This document shows, one piece after another, positions 36,778 through 48,932 of a stretch of 64,000 nt of DNA; within the stretch, counting starts at the first letter, position 1; every line of letters starts with the position of its first letter. The stretch is from Pyricularia pennisetigena (lineage: Eukaryota; Ascomycota; Sordariomycetes; Magnaporthales; Pyriculariaceae). The notes beneath the pieces are model-generated. The model had not been told where the DNA came from and ran no database searches. It saw only the letters and a list, made by a program, of their open reading frames with translations. The translations under genes and the position numbers were made by a program. The stretch is taken from the NCBI RefSeq assembly GCF_004337985.1, contig NC_043742.1, positions 916,176 to 980,175 of the forward strand, in the 5' to 3' direction.

Positions 36778-37331
36778 TGTTAAAAATATGGGTTACTAAC
36801 AGGGGGTTAGGCATTAGCCTAGGTGCGGCGTGGTGCTAGTTGCGTTGTAAAAGCCTGTAATTACAGGGTTTATATGCACTAAATTCACTAATTTTGGGAT
36901 TAATAGATTTAATTCATTGGTGGGGGAAACTTTGCTTTATCTCCCTTACATACTCTCCGACATCGAAATGGGGGTCCGCACCCCGCAAAAGGTTCCGGTG
37001 CCGCACACGATTTTCCGAAAAATTATTTTATATGCGTTGTTAAAAAAACACCCTTATTTCCATATAAACCATCTCTGGGTTCGCACTGATTTGCTGATTT
37101 GGTGAAAATTTCAACCCGGTACAAGGTGATTGACTCGTAAGTGCAAAGTGGGTATTAAACCAGGTATAGGGTGAAACCCCATTCGCTAATTTTAAATCGC
37201 AACTCCTGCAATATACAAAATATAACAGAAAATTTAACAACCTCAACAGCCCCACTTCAGCGCTATTTATTGTGGTTTATATACAGATAAAAATGGACCT
37301 ATTACATGTTAAATAACGCATATAATTAACA
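36778..37331 (-). repeat. Copia-A copy 2 3' LTR
   Basis: Starts TGTTAAAAATATGGGTTACT and ends GCATATAATTAACA; 554 bp. It is very similar to the right LTR over its second half, with scattered transitions. Confidence 0.92.
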
Positions 37332-37884
37332 CCCCCTTTCTTTTGCTATTATTTACATAAAATCGGAAAAGATAAATTTATAAAAAATAAAACCAAAAAA
37401 AAAGATCCACTTTGTGTCCCAACCCGATTCGAACTCCCGACATGAACCCCTTGGATAATTAAGCCCACTGTACCGACCTATAACCCCCGAAATGGACGAA
37501 CCCCCGAATTGGAAAAACCCCTAAAATTGTAATAACCCCCGGATTTGAACCCCTGATTTTTATAATATTCACCCACGGAATTAATTATTAAACCAGGTAA
37601 CTAATCTGGTTATTCGTTGGTCATAGTCCAAATTAGGTATATTATATAGGGTATTTCGAATACGTAAGTCGCCCAAAACACGAGCTTTTTCAATTTTAAT
37701 TCAACTTTTGGTATAAGGTCGGTATAAATTGCTTATTTATTAACCTGTGCAGGGTAGATTCGGGTAATAGGTCCGGTATTAGGTTAGTAAAAATCCAATA
37801 TTTGCAAAGAAAGGAAATGTAATGGGTAATTAGCTAACGAATTAATTAAATGCCCTAAAATTCAGTAGGTAAAAACTAAATTTT
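37332..37884 (-). other. Copia-A copy 2 segment between Gypsy-H and the 3' LTR
   Basis: Non-coding element sequence matching 13822-14340 of copy 1. The junction AAAACTAAATTTTT is split by Gypsy-H. Confidence 0.7.
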
Positions 37885-38072
37885 TATTATGGGGTAAGCC
37901 AACGGCCTTAAGACCGTTAAATATCCTTATTGGTGTTATTACTAACGCTGGGGAAAAAGGGAGGAAAAGGTATATATCCGGGTCGTGGTAATGTCCTTCC
38001 CTTTATATATTATCGCTAACCCGCTTTTATATTTTATTACGTAATACGTGCCTTAAATACGAATCCATTATA
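37885..38072 (-). repeat. Gypsy-H 3' LTR (188 bp)
   Basis: Matches 45482-45669 along its full length with many transitions; the ends are TATTAT...ATTATA (TG...CA with RIP changes). Confidence 0.85.
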
Positions 38073-38177
38073 TAACCCGTATTCGCCCGTCCTTTATCGG
38101 ATATAATCCCTATTTGGAAGTATAAAGGCAATCCAGCGGGCGCGTATCCTTATATAACCTACCCGTCCATTATTCCG

Positions 38178-38792
38178 GGCGGTATAAACCCGTGGTCGGG
38201 TTTTACCCTCCTATTTTCGGCCGCGGTTATATCGCGGGCCTTTTATCCCCGGTTCCGTTTACGGGCGGTTATCGTGGTTCGCCTTTTTCAATTTTGGGTG
38301 GTATAAGTCCGTAATCGAATTTTATTTTCCCGTTTTTAACTGCGATTATATCGTAATTTTTTTATCGTATTTACCGTTTGGGGGTGGTTGTCGCGGTTTA
38401 TTTTCCTTTTATTTTAGGCGATATAGGACCGTAGTCGGGTTTTACCCTTTTGCTTTTGGTTGCGGCGGTATCGCGGTTTTTTTGTCGTATTTGCCGTTTG
38501 CGGGTGGTTATCGCGGTTTACCTTTTTCTCACTTTGGGCGATATAAGGCCGTGGTCGGGTTTTACCTTTTTACTTTTAATTGCGACGGTGTCGCGGTTTT
38601 TTATCGTACCTACCGTTTACGGGTAGTTATCGCGGTTTACCTTCCTTTTATTTTGGGCGGTGTAAAACCGTGGTCGGGTTTTACCTTCCTACCTTTAATT
38701 GCGGTAATATCGCGGTTTTTTTATCGTATTTACCGTTTGCGGGTATTTATCGCGGTTTACCTTCCTTTTATTTTAAGCGGTATAGGTTCGTT
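38178..38792. repeat. 119-120 bp tandem repeat, about 5 copies, in Gypsy-H
   Basis: Unit starts marked by GG(T/C)GGTTATCGCGGTTTA-type sequence fall at 38264, 38383, 38503, 38622 and 38742, with a partial unit from about 38178. On the minus strand (the element's coding strand) a unit reads as about 40 residues rich in Lys, Arg and Asn, such as KTRPRPYIA, KVNRDNHPQTAN and KKPRYRRN, with stops where CAA became TAA. On the plus strand it gives an aromatic-rich open frame that is probably a shadow. Confidence 0.85.
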
Positions 38793-39216
38793 TATCCATT
38801 AATATAATTCCTTTCCCGTAATAATTACGGTTTTTACTCCTCTTACTTCTCCCGCGTTATTGTCCTAATCCCTTTTACCTTCCAATTTTTTTTCTATTCG
38901 AATCTTTTTCGTCCCCGTTTCCTCCCTTTTTTACCATTTTATCGACTTTTTCGCGTTTTCCCATCGCCCTATTTTTTATTTATATTACCTTTATTTCGTC
39001 CATCCTCGTTTCTTATTTGTTCCTATTTATTATTTATATCGTTATTTATCGTTACCAGTTCGTCGTTATTATATTCCGGGTTTTCACTTTTTTAATCGCG
39101 TTATAAATGGCGTTTGGATAAACCAGTACCGGTGGTGGAAATGGCCGGCCTCCCCACCGTGGTAGTTAATTGCTTTCGTTATATAATAATAACGGTCGCC
39201 CGTTTATAAAGTATAT
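38793..39216. other. Pyrimidine-rich spacer in Gypsy-H
   Basis: The plus strand is CT-rich; the minus strand reads as a Lys/Asn/Asp-rich low-complexity peptide leading into the tandem repeat. No domain seen. Confidence 0.45.
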
Positions 39217-40247
39217 CGACTTAATACCGATTGGGTAATATTGCTAATTTATATTCGCAACGTTTTCGTCGCCCTATCGGTACCGCGGAATTCCAAAATA
39301 ATTTACATAACGACGAATATACCGTTCCGGAAAATGTATTTACTTTTTACGTTTTTTATATAAAAACGTCCAAAACCAATGGGGTTTAGGAATATAGCCC
39401 TGCCCCCGACGGTATTAGCTACCAGCGATATTATAATACCAAAAAATCGCATTATTATTACAGCGAAACCGCCTACGTTTTTAACCCTGTCCTTCGCCGC
39501 CGTTTACGAAAATTAAAAACCACGATTTACAATAGTCCTTATATCGTCCAACCCTTAATTCAAAACACCGTCGTGGATAGCAAAAAAATCCTTGGCAAAA
39601 ATACCGTATTATTTCGAAATTTCCTTACCGCGTATACCAATTGGGTCCGCGTTTACCAGGACGTATAAAATAAAATAACCAATTCCGGGGCCGCGACAAT
39701 TTTTATTAAAACCATTATTTTTACTGCTATATTTAATACCTTTTTTCGTAGCGGCGGTAATTGTAACCGTTAATTGGTATTAATTTTCGCACGCGGTTTT
39801 ATTTACCTAAAAATGCGTTTAATTCCTTTAATATATAATTGTTTTAATAACGTTATTAATTTTTAAATTTTTCAGGAACGCAATACGTCGTATTATAAGG
39901 AAAACCTGCAAAAAGCGCGCCGAAATAATAATGTTTTCGTTGCTTTAATTACCGTTTTAACCCCTTCCCCCGCCGCTTTTATACGCCAATTTCGCCCCGC
40001 GTATTCCCCACGCTTTTTCGCCCCTATTATTATTACGCCCCGTCGACGTTTCGAAACTCCTTTTTCGCGTTACCCCGTCGTACCTCGTTCTGCTCGTGCC
40101 CCGATTCGGTATATATTTAGTTTTTCGCGCCCCCGTGCTCCTATTTCGTCGCGCTTTCGTACCTTTGGTCGCGGTATGGGTAAAAACCCGTTTTTTAAAA
40201 AATCCCGTCGTAAACCTTTTTTAATTGAAAATATTACCCGACGTTAA
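39217..40247 (+). pseudogene. Antisense ORF in Gypsy-H (unrecognised protein)
   Basis: One frame is readable for about 340 codons with no frameshift from 39279 to the stop at 40245-40247. Landmarks are NNLHNDEYTVPENVFTFYVF, YYNTKKSHYYYSETAYVFNP, SPYIVQPLIQNTVVDSKKIL, FRNFLTAYTNWVRVYQDV and an Arg-rich end with RFRTFGRGMGKNPFFKKSRR. All four in-frame stops are TAA or TAG where CAA or CAG would fit, as expected for RIP of a real coding frame. It lies opposite to gag-pol, between the chromodomain and the 3' LTR. I do not recognise the family. The basic, Gly/Arg-containing tail would suit nucleic-acid binding. It could also be a captured fragment of another element's gag. Confidence 0.55.
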
Positions 40248-40839
40248 ACCGTTTTATTGCGGGAAATTAACTAATTCGTTCAATAATGGGAATTCCCGGT
40301 TTTTAAAAACGACGCGGAAAGTAATAAAACAAAAAAAAAACGTTAAAATAAAAAAAGGAAATAAGGAAAAAGGAAATTTGGATGGTAAATCGGAAACGTA
40401 TAGTTCGGTTTTTAATTAATATTTTATCGCCGAGTAAAATTATCGTTTCATTTTATATACGTTAATTTAATTTAAAAATTGGGTGGGTGGGATACGGTTA
40501 CGTCGCCCTAAAAATAGGCGCGGTTTATATAATCGTCGGTTTATTTTTATTATATTTCGCCCCGGTAAAAGGTTTAATTTTACGTATTTTTTTTACCGTA
40601 CGTTTAATTAAATTAATATTTGTTTTAGGTTTACCGCGTCGTTTTTTTTCCGGGGAATTATTAATCTTTTAATTAATTATGGTAAATCCCTAATTCGGTT
40701 GGATATTTAATTGTTAACGTCGTTTCGATATTGGGTTATTATTTATTTGGGCCGGCCCCTATTTTATTTCGAATTCGTCCAATACCCGTATATTTTCCAC
40801 CGTTACCAAATCCTCCCACGTAAATTCGTCGTACCCTTT
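40248..40839. other. Gypsy-H spacer between antisense ORF and pol
   Basis: About 590 bp, TA-rich. Short open frames on the plus strand have no domain support. Confidence 0.45.
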
Positions 40840-43800
40840 CTATTTTACCAAAATTTTGCGTTTACGTCCTTTCCCTACTGCGTTTTTCGCGGTTAGGATT
40901 TCCTTTATTACCCATTTTTCCGCGGTTTCGTTATCCAAATCGGATAAAATTAATAACGGGCCGGATTTAATATCGGTACGAATTTGGGACGGTAATAGGT
41001 CGTCCGCGGTTTTTTCAATTAATTCGACGTAAAAAATGGGGTGGATTCCTTTCGGAACGTTTAACGTAATTATTAATAATTTAAAAATCGCCACGACCGT
41101 ATATTTATTCGTTACGAAATCAAATTTTTTATTCGGGCGATTAATTTTAACGTTCCGTAAGTTAAAAAAAATTTTATCCCCTATTTTAAAACGGTCCGCC
41201 GGTATCCGTATTTTATTCGCGCTTTTTTTAACGTTATTATATATAAATATAACGGCGTGGGCCACGTTTATAACGTTTTTACAATATTGTAAAAACAAAT
41301 TCGCGCGATTTTTGGGCGTGGAACCCGGTCGTCCGTTGACCTATATTACCGGGACCGCGTTTACCTTATATCCTAATAATAATTTATTAAAATTAATCCC
41401 CGTAATTAACGAATTTTTATTATTTAACGTTAATTAAACGGCGGATAAATATCCGGGCCAATTTATTTGGTTAAATATTACGAAAATTTTTAAATAATAT
41501 TACATTTCTTAATTAATCCGTTCCGTACCCCCGTCCGTTTTTGGGTGGTAAAACGTCGATAATAATTGTAAAATTCCTATTTATCGGTATAATTCCGATT
41601 AAAAACCTTTTACCCAATCCGACCCCCGGTCCGATATAATCGCGTTAAAAAAACCCTTAAACCGCCACCAGGTGGAAACGAATTTTACGGCGCAAATTTC
41701 GGCCTTTATCGAATTTATCGTTTTTAATTGGATATACTTGGAAAATTTATCAATTATAACTATTATATAACGCGGTGCGTCCGTATTATTACCAGGAAAA
41801 TCCGTTATAAAATCGATGGAAATTTATCTCCAAAACCTATCCGGTATTAATAAAGGTTATAATAATTTTTATTTGCGTTGTTTCGATAATTTTATCCTGC
41901 GGTACATATCGCAATTGCGTACGAATCGTCGGATATATTCGGCCATTCCATTTTAATAATAATTTCGAACCAAAATTGTACATATATTATTTTTACCGTA
42001 ATAATTAATTATTGGGGATTCGCGGGTTTGTTGCAAAATTACTGTGGTTAAAAATTCCCAATTAGGTAATTAAAAGCGGTTTTTGTAGAATAGCGTACCG
42101 GAGGCGTTTATTAAGCAATCCGTTATTTATATTATCGTTTTGGTTTCGGGTGGGAATTGTTTTATATTTTGTTAAACCGCGTTACGTTTATAGGCGTATA
42201 CCGGGTTTTTTTTCCATTTATTCGCTCCAAAACCCTGCTATATAAAATTGCTGGAAAATAAATATTCCTTCCGGGACCGCCGGTAATATATTTTATAATA
42301 ATATTTGGGAAACACCGATTATAATTATGTTAGGTATTGGGCGTAATATTATCGTTTTTTCTTTCGTTAATTTCGTCCTGCTCTCGTTTCGATAACGCGT
42401 CGGGGATTATCGCGTATTTCCCTGGTCGGTATTTTAAAACGTAATTGAATTTGGATAGGATTTCGGCCCACCGCATTTACCGTTCCGACACTATTTTCGG
42501 TTTCGTAAAATATTTAAACGTTTTATAATCCGTAAAAATAGTAAAAGGAAAACGGATTTTACGTAATTCCGCCTTTTATATTTGCAAACAATGGACGACC
42601 GCGAGCAATTTTTTATTGTAAATAATATAATTGCGTTGGACCGTTGTTAATTTAACGGAATAAAATATTACCGGTTTTTATACCCCGTTCTTCCCTTTTT
42701 ATACCAATACCCCCCCGATAATTACGCCGGAATAATCCGTTTCTATTTTCGTTTCCGTTTCGTCGCTCCATTGGGCCAATATTAGCGCTTACAAAAATAT
42801 TTATTTGAATATTTTAAAAATAACGTCCTTTTCCGGCGTCCATTTAAACGGTATTCCTTTCTTAATAAATTGAAATAAGGGCGCCGTTAAACCCGAATAC
42901 CCGTTTATAAAATCCCGGTAAAAATTTGCGAATTTTAAAAAACCGCGCAATTTTTATAACTTTATCGGGGTTTCCCATTCCCGGATTGCGCGTAATTTTT
43001 CCGGATCGGTTTCCACGCCTATATTAACGTATATAATAAACCCCAAATATTTAACGGAAATAATTGCGAACGCGTTTTTATCGAAATCCAAATTTAAACC
43101 CGCTTTTTTTAATTTTCCCAAAATATAGGTAATTTTCCGTTAATTATCCGTTTTGGAACCGGACGTATAAATTAAAATATCGTCCAAATAAATTAATATA
43201 TAATCGTCCAATATATTCCCGAAAACGCCGTTAATATATCGCTGGAACGTGGCCGGGGCGCCCGTTAATCCGAATAGGCACACTAACCATTCGAATAATC
43301 CGAATTTTATACGAAAAACTGTAAAATATTTATCCCTTTCGGCCACGCGTAATTTATAAAAAACTGCGCGCACGTTTATTTTTAATAAACTATTTCATTC
43401 CGGATAAAAAGCGAAATATTTTTTTAATTAATGGTAAAAAATACCGGTCCTATATTATAATAGCGTTTAATATTTTATAATCGACGTATAAACGCCATCC
43501 TCCAAATCTTTTCCGGATTATTAAAACCGGGGCTGCGATTAACGACGCGTTTATTCGGATCCATTTTTTATCCATTATATCGATTATTTATCGCCGCAAT
43601 TCCAGCAATTAATCGCGCGGTATATAATATAACCGGCTTCATAATAACGGCGGGGATTTACCGTCGTTATCCTTTTGGATCCGGATATAATGGTCCAATT
43701 CGCCCCTATACGGGGGTAAAACCGAAATTTTACCGTCGTTAAATAAATTTTCGAAATTTTTTAATTTTACGGGTAACGTTGCCGGGGGTTTTACGTCGCT

Positions 43801-44340
43801 TTTGCTTACCGCCGTTAAAATTAGGACCCGGGTTATATTTCGTAACGAAATAAAAACGAATTCCATTTGTTCGTTCGTATTTTTTTTTTTGCTTTTCGGG
43901 CCGCGGCCAGGAATACGTTACCTATAACCACCGTAAATTTCCTGTTTTTCGGACGCAGGGACAATTCCTGCACGAATAACCTTGAAACGGATTTTATTTT
44001 TAACTTTTTTGGTTTAAATTAAATACCATTTTTCGGTGGGTTATCCAAAAAAATCCCAGGAGCAGGTCCTGCGTTAATCCCGGAATTATATAAAAAAATA
44101 TCGGCGCGGATTAACCGTTAATATTTACGTCGCAATTGCCTATTTCCCGTATATTAACTCGTGTTCTTCCCGTTACCGTGCCCAACCGGCGGATTTATGG
44201 TAAAAAAACTTTTATTATTCCCAATTTTTCGGTACAATTTTTATTTATAACCGCGTAATATTCGTATTTTAAATCCATTTGTGCAATAATAAATTTCGTT
44301 AAATTAATTAAAACCGGGATAAAGAATGGTCGTTTATTTA
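40840..44340 (-). pseudogene. Gypsy-H pol: protease, RT, RNase H, integrase, chromodomain
   Basis: Read on the minus strand. RT carries LTGAPATFQRYINGVFGN and YLDDILIYTSG (43140-43373). RNase H (about 42380-42780) has FTIFTDYKTFKYF and KYRPGKYAIIPDALSRR. The integrase core (about 41500-41850) has SIDFITDFPGNN, VIIDKFSKYIQL and IISDRGSDWV, so D and D are kept. The 152-codon open part (40840-41298) holds the integrase C-terminus (RFKIGDKIFFNLRN, HPIFYVELIEK) and a chromodomain-like end (EKWVIKEILTAKNAVGKGRK). Protease is expected near 44000-44330 but is hard to read. Multiple stops; a RIP-killed chromovirus of a different family from Gypsy-G. Confidence 0.85.
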
Positions 44341-44362
44341 TTATAATTTGTATTTTTTTTAA

Positions 44363-45356
44363 TTATTTGTTCCGATTTATGATTATTAACGTATTATGGG
44401 GTGGTCCGGGCCCGTCGCGTTGGTTTTCCTTAAAGTTAAAACTGTGGCCCAGGGTTAATTTTTTCCTTTTTCGGGGTCGTTTGGCGTTGGACGTATAACC
44501 GGTACAAATTGGTAATTTTGGGCGTAATAGGCGGCGGATCCGCAACGGAAATAAACCTTTATTTTACGGCGTCGTTGGAATTTTTAAACGGATATTTATA
44601 AGGTCTTATTTTTCCTTTTATTTCCATCCAATCGGCGTTTTCCTCGTTTTTTACCAGCTTTATAACGGTTTCGGTTAATTTTTATCGCTAATACGCCCGT
44701 TTTTATTATATTTTTTAAATTTATTTATAAGGAATTTGGAAAAAAGGCGTTCCGTTTTTGGCCGAAACGTTTATCCAAATCGATAATTGTTAAATTTTGG
44801 ACAATATAGCGGTATATAACGATAAATCCGTAGTAGGAATTGGAAACGATACCCTTTTTTACCGACGCTTTTTTTATCCCATTAACGACCCGGAAACGCA
44901 CATAATTGGCCCGTATTTCGTTTAATTATTCGAAACCCCCGGCCGCAATAAAAAAGCGTTCGAATTTGGTAAAAAAATGTGCGAACAATTCGCCGTATCG
45001 TATTCGGAATACCTTTAATTCGGCGAAGGTTTGGGCCTTTTTATAAAGGTCGTCGTACGTACGTCCCAAATATTCGATAAAATCCTCGTAATTATACCCC
45101 CCTTCCGTACCCTTTACCTCGTAAAAAAAACGGATAATATTTTATATTATCGTGGTAAAATTAAATTATACGTATTCGAATTAATCGCGTTAATTCCCGA
45201 CAAATTCCGCGTCGCGTATGAATTTGTAGGATAATTTATTTCCAAATTATAAACGTAACCGGTGCGTCGTCGTATAATGGGGGGTCGCGTAAAGATTTTT
45301 TTTTTAAAACGTTGTTTTTGCGCGATCGCGCCTGCGTTTAAAAAATGTAATTGCAT
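44363..45356 (-). pseudogene. Gypsy-H gag with mutated zinc knuckle
   Basis: Minus strand. The nucleocapsid knuckle near 44520-44570 reads VYFRCGSAAYYAQNYQF, where CX2CX4HX4C is expected; the first and last Cys and the His are all Tyr, each explained by one RIP transition. A Lys/Pro-rich tail (NDPEKGK) follows. Upstream sequence to 45356 is interrupted by stops. Confidence 0.72.
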
Positions 45357-45481
45357 TTAAACGATACGTTTTTCCAATATCGCGATATTCGCGACCAGGT
45401 TTTGGTAAAGGTCGTGAATGTTCCCTCCCGGGCCTGGTTTTGGGTTAGTTATTATCGTGTTTAAATTCAAGCGTTAGTAAA

Positions 45482-45669
45482 TATTATAAAGTAAACCAAC
45501 GGCTTTAAAACCGTTAAATATTTTTATTGGTATTATTATTAACGTTGGGGAAGAAGGGAGGAAAAGGTGTATGTCCGGGTCGTGGTAATATCCTTCCCTT
45601 TATATATTGTCCCTGACCCGCTCTTGTATCTTATCACGTGATACGTGCCTTAGGCACGAATCCATAACA
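45482..45669 (-). repeat. Gypsy-H 5' LTR (188 bp)
   Basis: The less damaged of the two LTRs; ends in CGAATCCATAACA. Partner of 37885-38072. Confidence 0.86.
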
Positions 45670-46300
45670 ATTTTTAGCGGTTTAAGCCTTATAAATTTTA
45701 AAAAGATTTATAAATTGGAAGCGTTAGGGGTTTTATTAGGCCATTAACGGGCATTTGTTTAGATTCCAGGTATTTTAAGGTCACTAATCCTTTTGTAATT
45801 AATTCCCGTACGTAATGAAATTTTAATAACGTATATCTAGTACGTTGGTGGTGCGTAGGGTTATATGCGTTAGTTATAAAGCCTGTATTATTTCCAAATA
45901 TTACAATAGGTCCTTTTATAGGTAGTCCAATTTTTATAAATAAGTTTTTAAACTATTGTGTTTTACGCAGGGCTTCCGTTAAGGTATCGGTTTTGACTTT
46001 TGGAGTGTTTAAAACTAAAATATTAGCCTTTTTGCACTTCCACGTTATAAGGCCCCCAAATAGGGTATAAAAATACCCGTAAATGGATTTTGAATTTTCC
46101 CTAACCCCGGTAAAATCGCTATTATTAAAACCCAGTAATTTTAGGCCTTTAAAACCCCCTATTAATAAATTGGGTGGTAATTCGGTTTTAAATACTTTAT
46201 TTCCGTAATAAATAAATAAGGATTTAATACCCATTAAATAACGTAATAGGTTTTTAACTGCCGTTAAATGGATTGTAATGGTTTTTGTTAAAAAACGTAA
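45670..46300 (-). pseudogene. Copia-A copy 2 RNase H
   Basis: Minus strand from about 46234: GFNNSDFTGVRENSKS, FYTLFGGLITWKCKKANI, then NPTHHQRTRYTLLKFHYVRE. Homologous to 14363-14900 of copy 1, but the His pair of NPTHHQR is kept here while copy 1 has Tyr. The open frame 45953-46234 covers its first half. Confidence 0.8.
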
Positions 46301-47400
46301 AAACCATTAAACCGCAAAACTAATATCCGGGAGCGTTAATAGCATTAAATACATAAAGGTGCCGATAATACGCTGTAATAATTTAACTTGCAACGTATTT
46401 ACGGGCTTACCCCTATTATATTTTAGCACACCCGGTTGTAAGGGAATAATATAGGTTTGCAATTAGTTAATTCGAACGTTGTTAATATTTCCTTTATATA
46501 TTCATTTTGATGGAGCCAAAATAGGCGTTTAAACCTATCCTGTATAATCTGAACGCCTAAAAAATAGGCTACAGGGCCCCTATCTTCCAACGCGTATACT
46601 TTATTAAAACGGGTTTATAAATCTTAAATATATTGCAATCTAGGACCTATTAGCAGGTAGTCGTTTACAAAGGTAACGATAAAATGTTTGGATTTAACGT
46701 TATAAAAAACAGCGGGATTAAAGACTAATGGTTTAAAACCTTTTTTAAAAAGTAGGGTTTTGGTTTGTTTTACCATTTTTTGGACCCTGTTTTAAACCAT
46801 ATAACGCCTTTTCCAACTATATAACCTGCAATTTCTTCGGGTTATAACCCATTTCCACTAAAATCTTAGCGGTGTTAGGGTTACAATTTTTTACCCATTC
46901 GTTAAAACCGTCCGGAATTTGCAAATATATATTTACCGCGGTAAAATCACTATTTGAAATCGCACCGATAAAATCGATTTGTTTTATTTCCCAATTTTGT
47001 GTATTAATTATAGCTAATAATGTACGCCGGGTAGGTGGTATATTAGTGTTAGCAAAAGTTTTGATATAATTTAGGCTTTCGACCCGTAAAAACCCCTAAC
47101 AATAAACCTAACCTTGTATTTTATAGGTTTGTTATTTTCATTTTTTTTTAATTTAAATACCGGCCGGGTAAAAACGAGTTTACGGCCTGTAGGTATTTTA
47201 ATTTTTGGGATAAAACGGAAGGTTTTTCCAATAACGATTTGGTCGAATTTAGACGCTAAAACAGCTAACCATTTAGCATTTTGAGGGTTATTTAAGGCCT
47301 GTTGGTAACTATTTGGTCCACCATCCTTAGTGGGTTTTTTCTTTATTTCTTTTGGCTTGAAAACAAAGATAATGCACGTAATTTATATCTATTAGATCTG
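46301..47400 (-). pseudogene. Copia-A copy 2 reverse transcriptase (RVT_2)
   Basis: The minus strand shows a LEKALYGLKQG-type box, TFVNDYLLIGP (about 46650-46685) and GPVAYFLGVQII. As in copy 1, the first catalytic Asp of the YVDD box is Asn. Stops are scattered throughout. Confidence 0.8.
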
Positions 47401-47527
47401 GGTTTTCGAACTGCGAATTTAATTCCATATTCTGTATTTTAGGTGCTAAAAACACCGGAATTGCCGTTGTTTTAAATACTGGATTAGGTACCGCTACCGT
47501 TATAAGTTTTGGGGGGCGAACGGTAGG

Positions 47528-48127
47528 CTATACAGGCCTGGCGGGCACTGTATTTTCAGGGTTTAAATACCCTGTAACGGGTGGTAACTGCCCTGTAACA
47601 GGTGGTAAATACCCTGTAACAGGTGGTAAATACCCTGTAACAGGTGGTAAATACCCTGTAACAGGTGGTAAATACCCTGTATTTTCAGGGTTTTTTAAAG
47701 GATAATTATCCGCTGGAACGCTATTAATTTCGTTTTCAGGTTTAAAATTCAAATCCCCTTTTAAATTTGTATTTTCCCCCTTTAGGATCTGTAGCGTTTG
47801 CCCTGGAATAACCAAATTTTCAGCGGTTATACCCTTTATAACTTTTACGGTAAAGGTTTTGTATACGGCCCGTTTAGCGGGTACGTAAACCAACGCTGTA
47901 GAATTTAATAAATGGGTGAAAAGTTTCACCGTTTCGGTGCGGGGAGCCAATTTATTAGATTTTTGGCGATTTTCCAGCGGTATAATAACCTGGTATACAG
48001 TACCAATAACCCGAAAATACCCTGAATTGGGTTTATGCGGTAATCCAAATTGGAATTCGGAATAAAATTCCTCGTAAAGTGTTAAATCCCTATTAATTAC
48101 CGCTGTACCGTTAACTAAATTAACCAC
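47528..48127 (-). pseudogene. Copia-A copy 2 integrase C-terminal/linker segment with heptapeptide repeats
   Basis: This 199-codon open frame contains NGTAVINRDLTLYEEFYSEF (typical of the region after the Copia integrase core), YVPAKRAVYKTFTVKVIKGI and, at the end, five PPVTGYL-type heptapeptides. It probably links integrase to RT in the polyprotein. The frame is open while its neighbours have stops, so selection, chance or partial escape from RIP could explain it. Confidence 0.72.
47570..47674 (-). repeat. 21-bp tandem repeat, 5 copies, coding PPVTGYL
   Basis: Units CCCTGTAACAGGTGGTAAATA start at 47570 (variant), 47591, 47612, 47633 and 47654. The period of 21 bp keeps the frame. Confidence 0.92.
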
Positions 48128-48292
48128 GGCAAATAGTAAATAACACCATAAATATAATAGTAAACCCGCCGCTATAATGGTGAACTGAAATTAATCCAAA
48201 ATAACTTTAACGGACCGTTCCGTTAATCCGTTTTGGCCGTGGTTATAGGGATTCGAAATACTAAAATTAGCACCTTTGCTTATAAACCAATT

Positions 48293-48694
48293 TTAAAAAC
48301 TTATATTAACCTCGTGCCCCCCATTAAAGTGAAAATTCAGGGGGTAGCGCCCGTACGTAGCCTTTGAAACCCTAAAAAAGCCTTTAATAACCACTAAAAC
48401 CGTAAATCCGGCTTCATTTTTTAGTGGGATAAACCACCGAAAACGTGATTTTCGATCCATCAATAACAAAAATACGGGTTTTCTTTTGTAAGGATTAGGC
48501 TTAAGGGTCATTGTATCACCTTTTATAAAATGGAAAATATTAAGGGGTGTAGAAAGTGCGACCTTATTTGTACGCCTAACAGAAATAGTTTTAATATAAG
48601 TAATACAGGTAATTACCCTAATTTTGTCGAAATTAGGTAAACCTTTTGTAATTTTAGCCGTTATTTTTAGCAATAATAACCCTATATGCCCCAA
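48293..48694 (-). pseudogene. Copia-A copy 2 integrase core
   Basis: A 133-codon open part with FIKGDTMTLKPNPYKRKPVF, LLMDRKSRFRWFIPLKNEAG and FHFNGGHEVN. The second catalytic Asp (FHFDGG in copy 1) is Asn here. The region upstream of 48694, including the zinc-binding HHCC domain, is broken by stops. Confidence 0.77.
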
Positions 48695-48932
48695 ACGCCT
48701 GTACCATAACAGGGTTTTTTAAACCTGGATTTCGTTATAATTACCTGTAATTCCATTTCCTTTAGGGGTTAACCAACCGTCCGTAGTCCGTTTTAGGCCT
48801 AAAAGGAGGTAATTTACAGGGGCCTGATTTAAATCCGATAATAAAGGAGGTTTTAACAACGGATTTCTTGTGTGGGAAACCCCTTTTTTTCGGAAATAAT
48901 GCCTTCTATATAAGGTTACATAAAAGGGTTAC

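Larger units (their letters stand above)
37885..45669 (-). mobile_element. Gypsy-H: chromovirus nested in Copia-A copy 2
   Basis: Two short LTRs of 188 bp each (37885-38072 and 45482-45669) with the shared GGGAGGAAAAGGT and GTGATACGTGCCTTA-type segments. They are flanked by the 5-bp duplication ATTTT (37880-37884 and 45670-45674). Gag and pol run on the minus strand. Between the end of pol (about 40840) and the left (3') LTR lie about 2.8 kb of extra sequence, with a plus-strand reading frame and a 120-bp tandem repeat. Total 7785 bp. Confidence 0.9.

Noticed and set aside
38482..38807. Overlapping plus-strand frames of 106 and 75 codons
   Set aside because: They lie wholly in the 120-bp tandem repeat and change frame between units; most likely shadows.
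43639..43866. Separate 75-codon gene on the minus strand
   Set aside because: It falls inside Gypsy-H pol upstream of RT and is part of the polyprotein, not a gene of its own.
47570..47674. CRISPR-like array
   Set aside because: Repeats are directly adjacent 21-bp coding units without spacers, in a eukaryotic retroelement.
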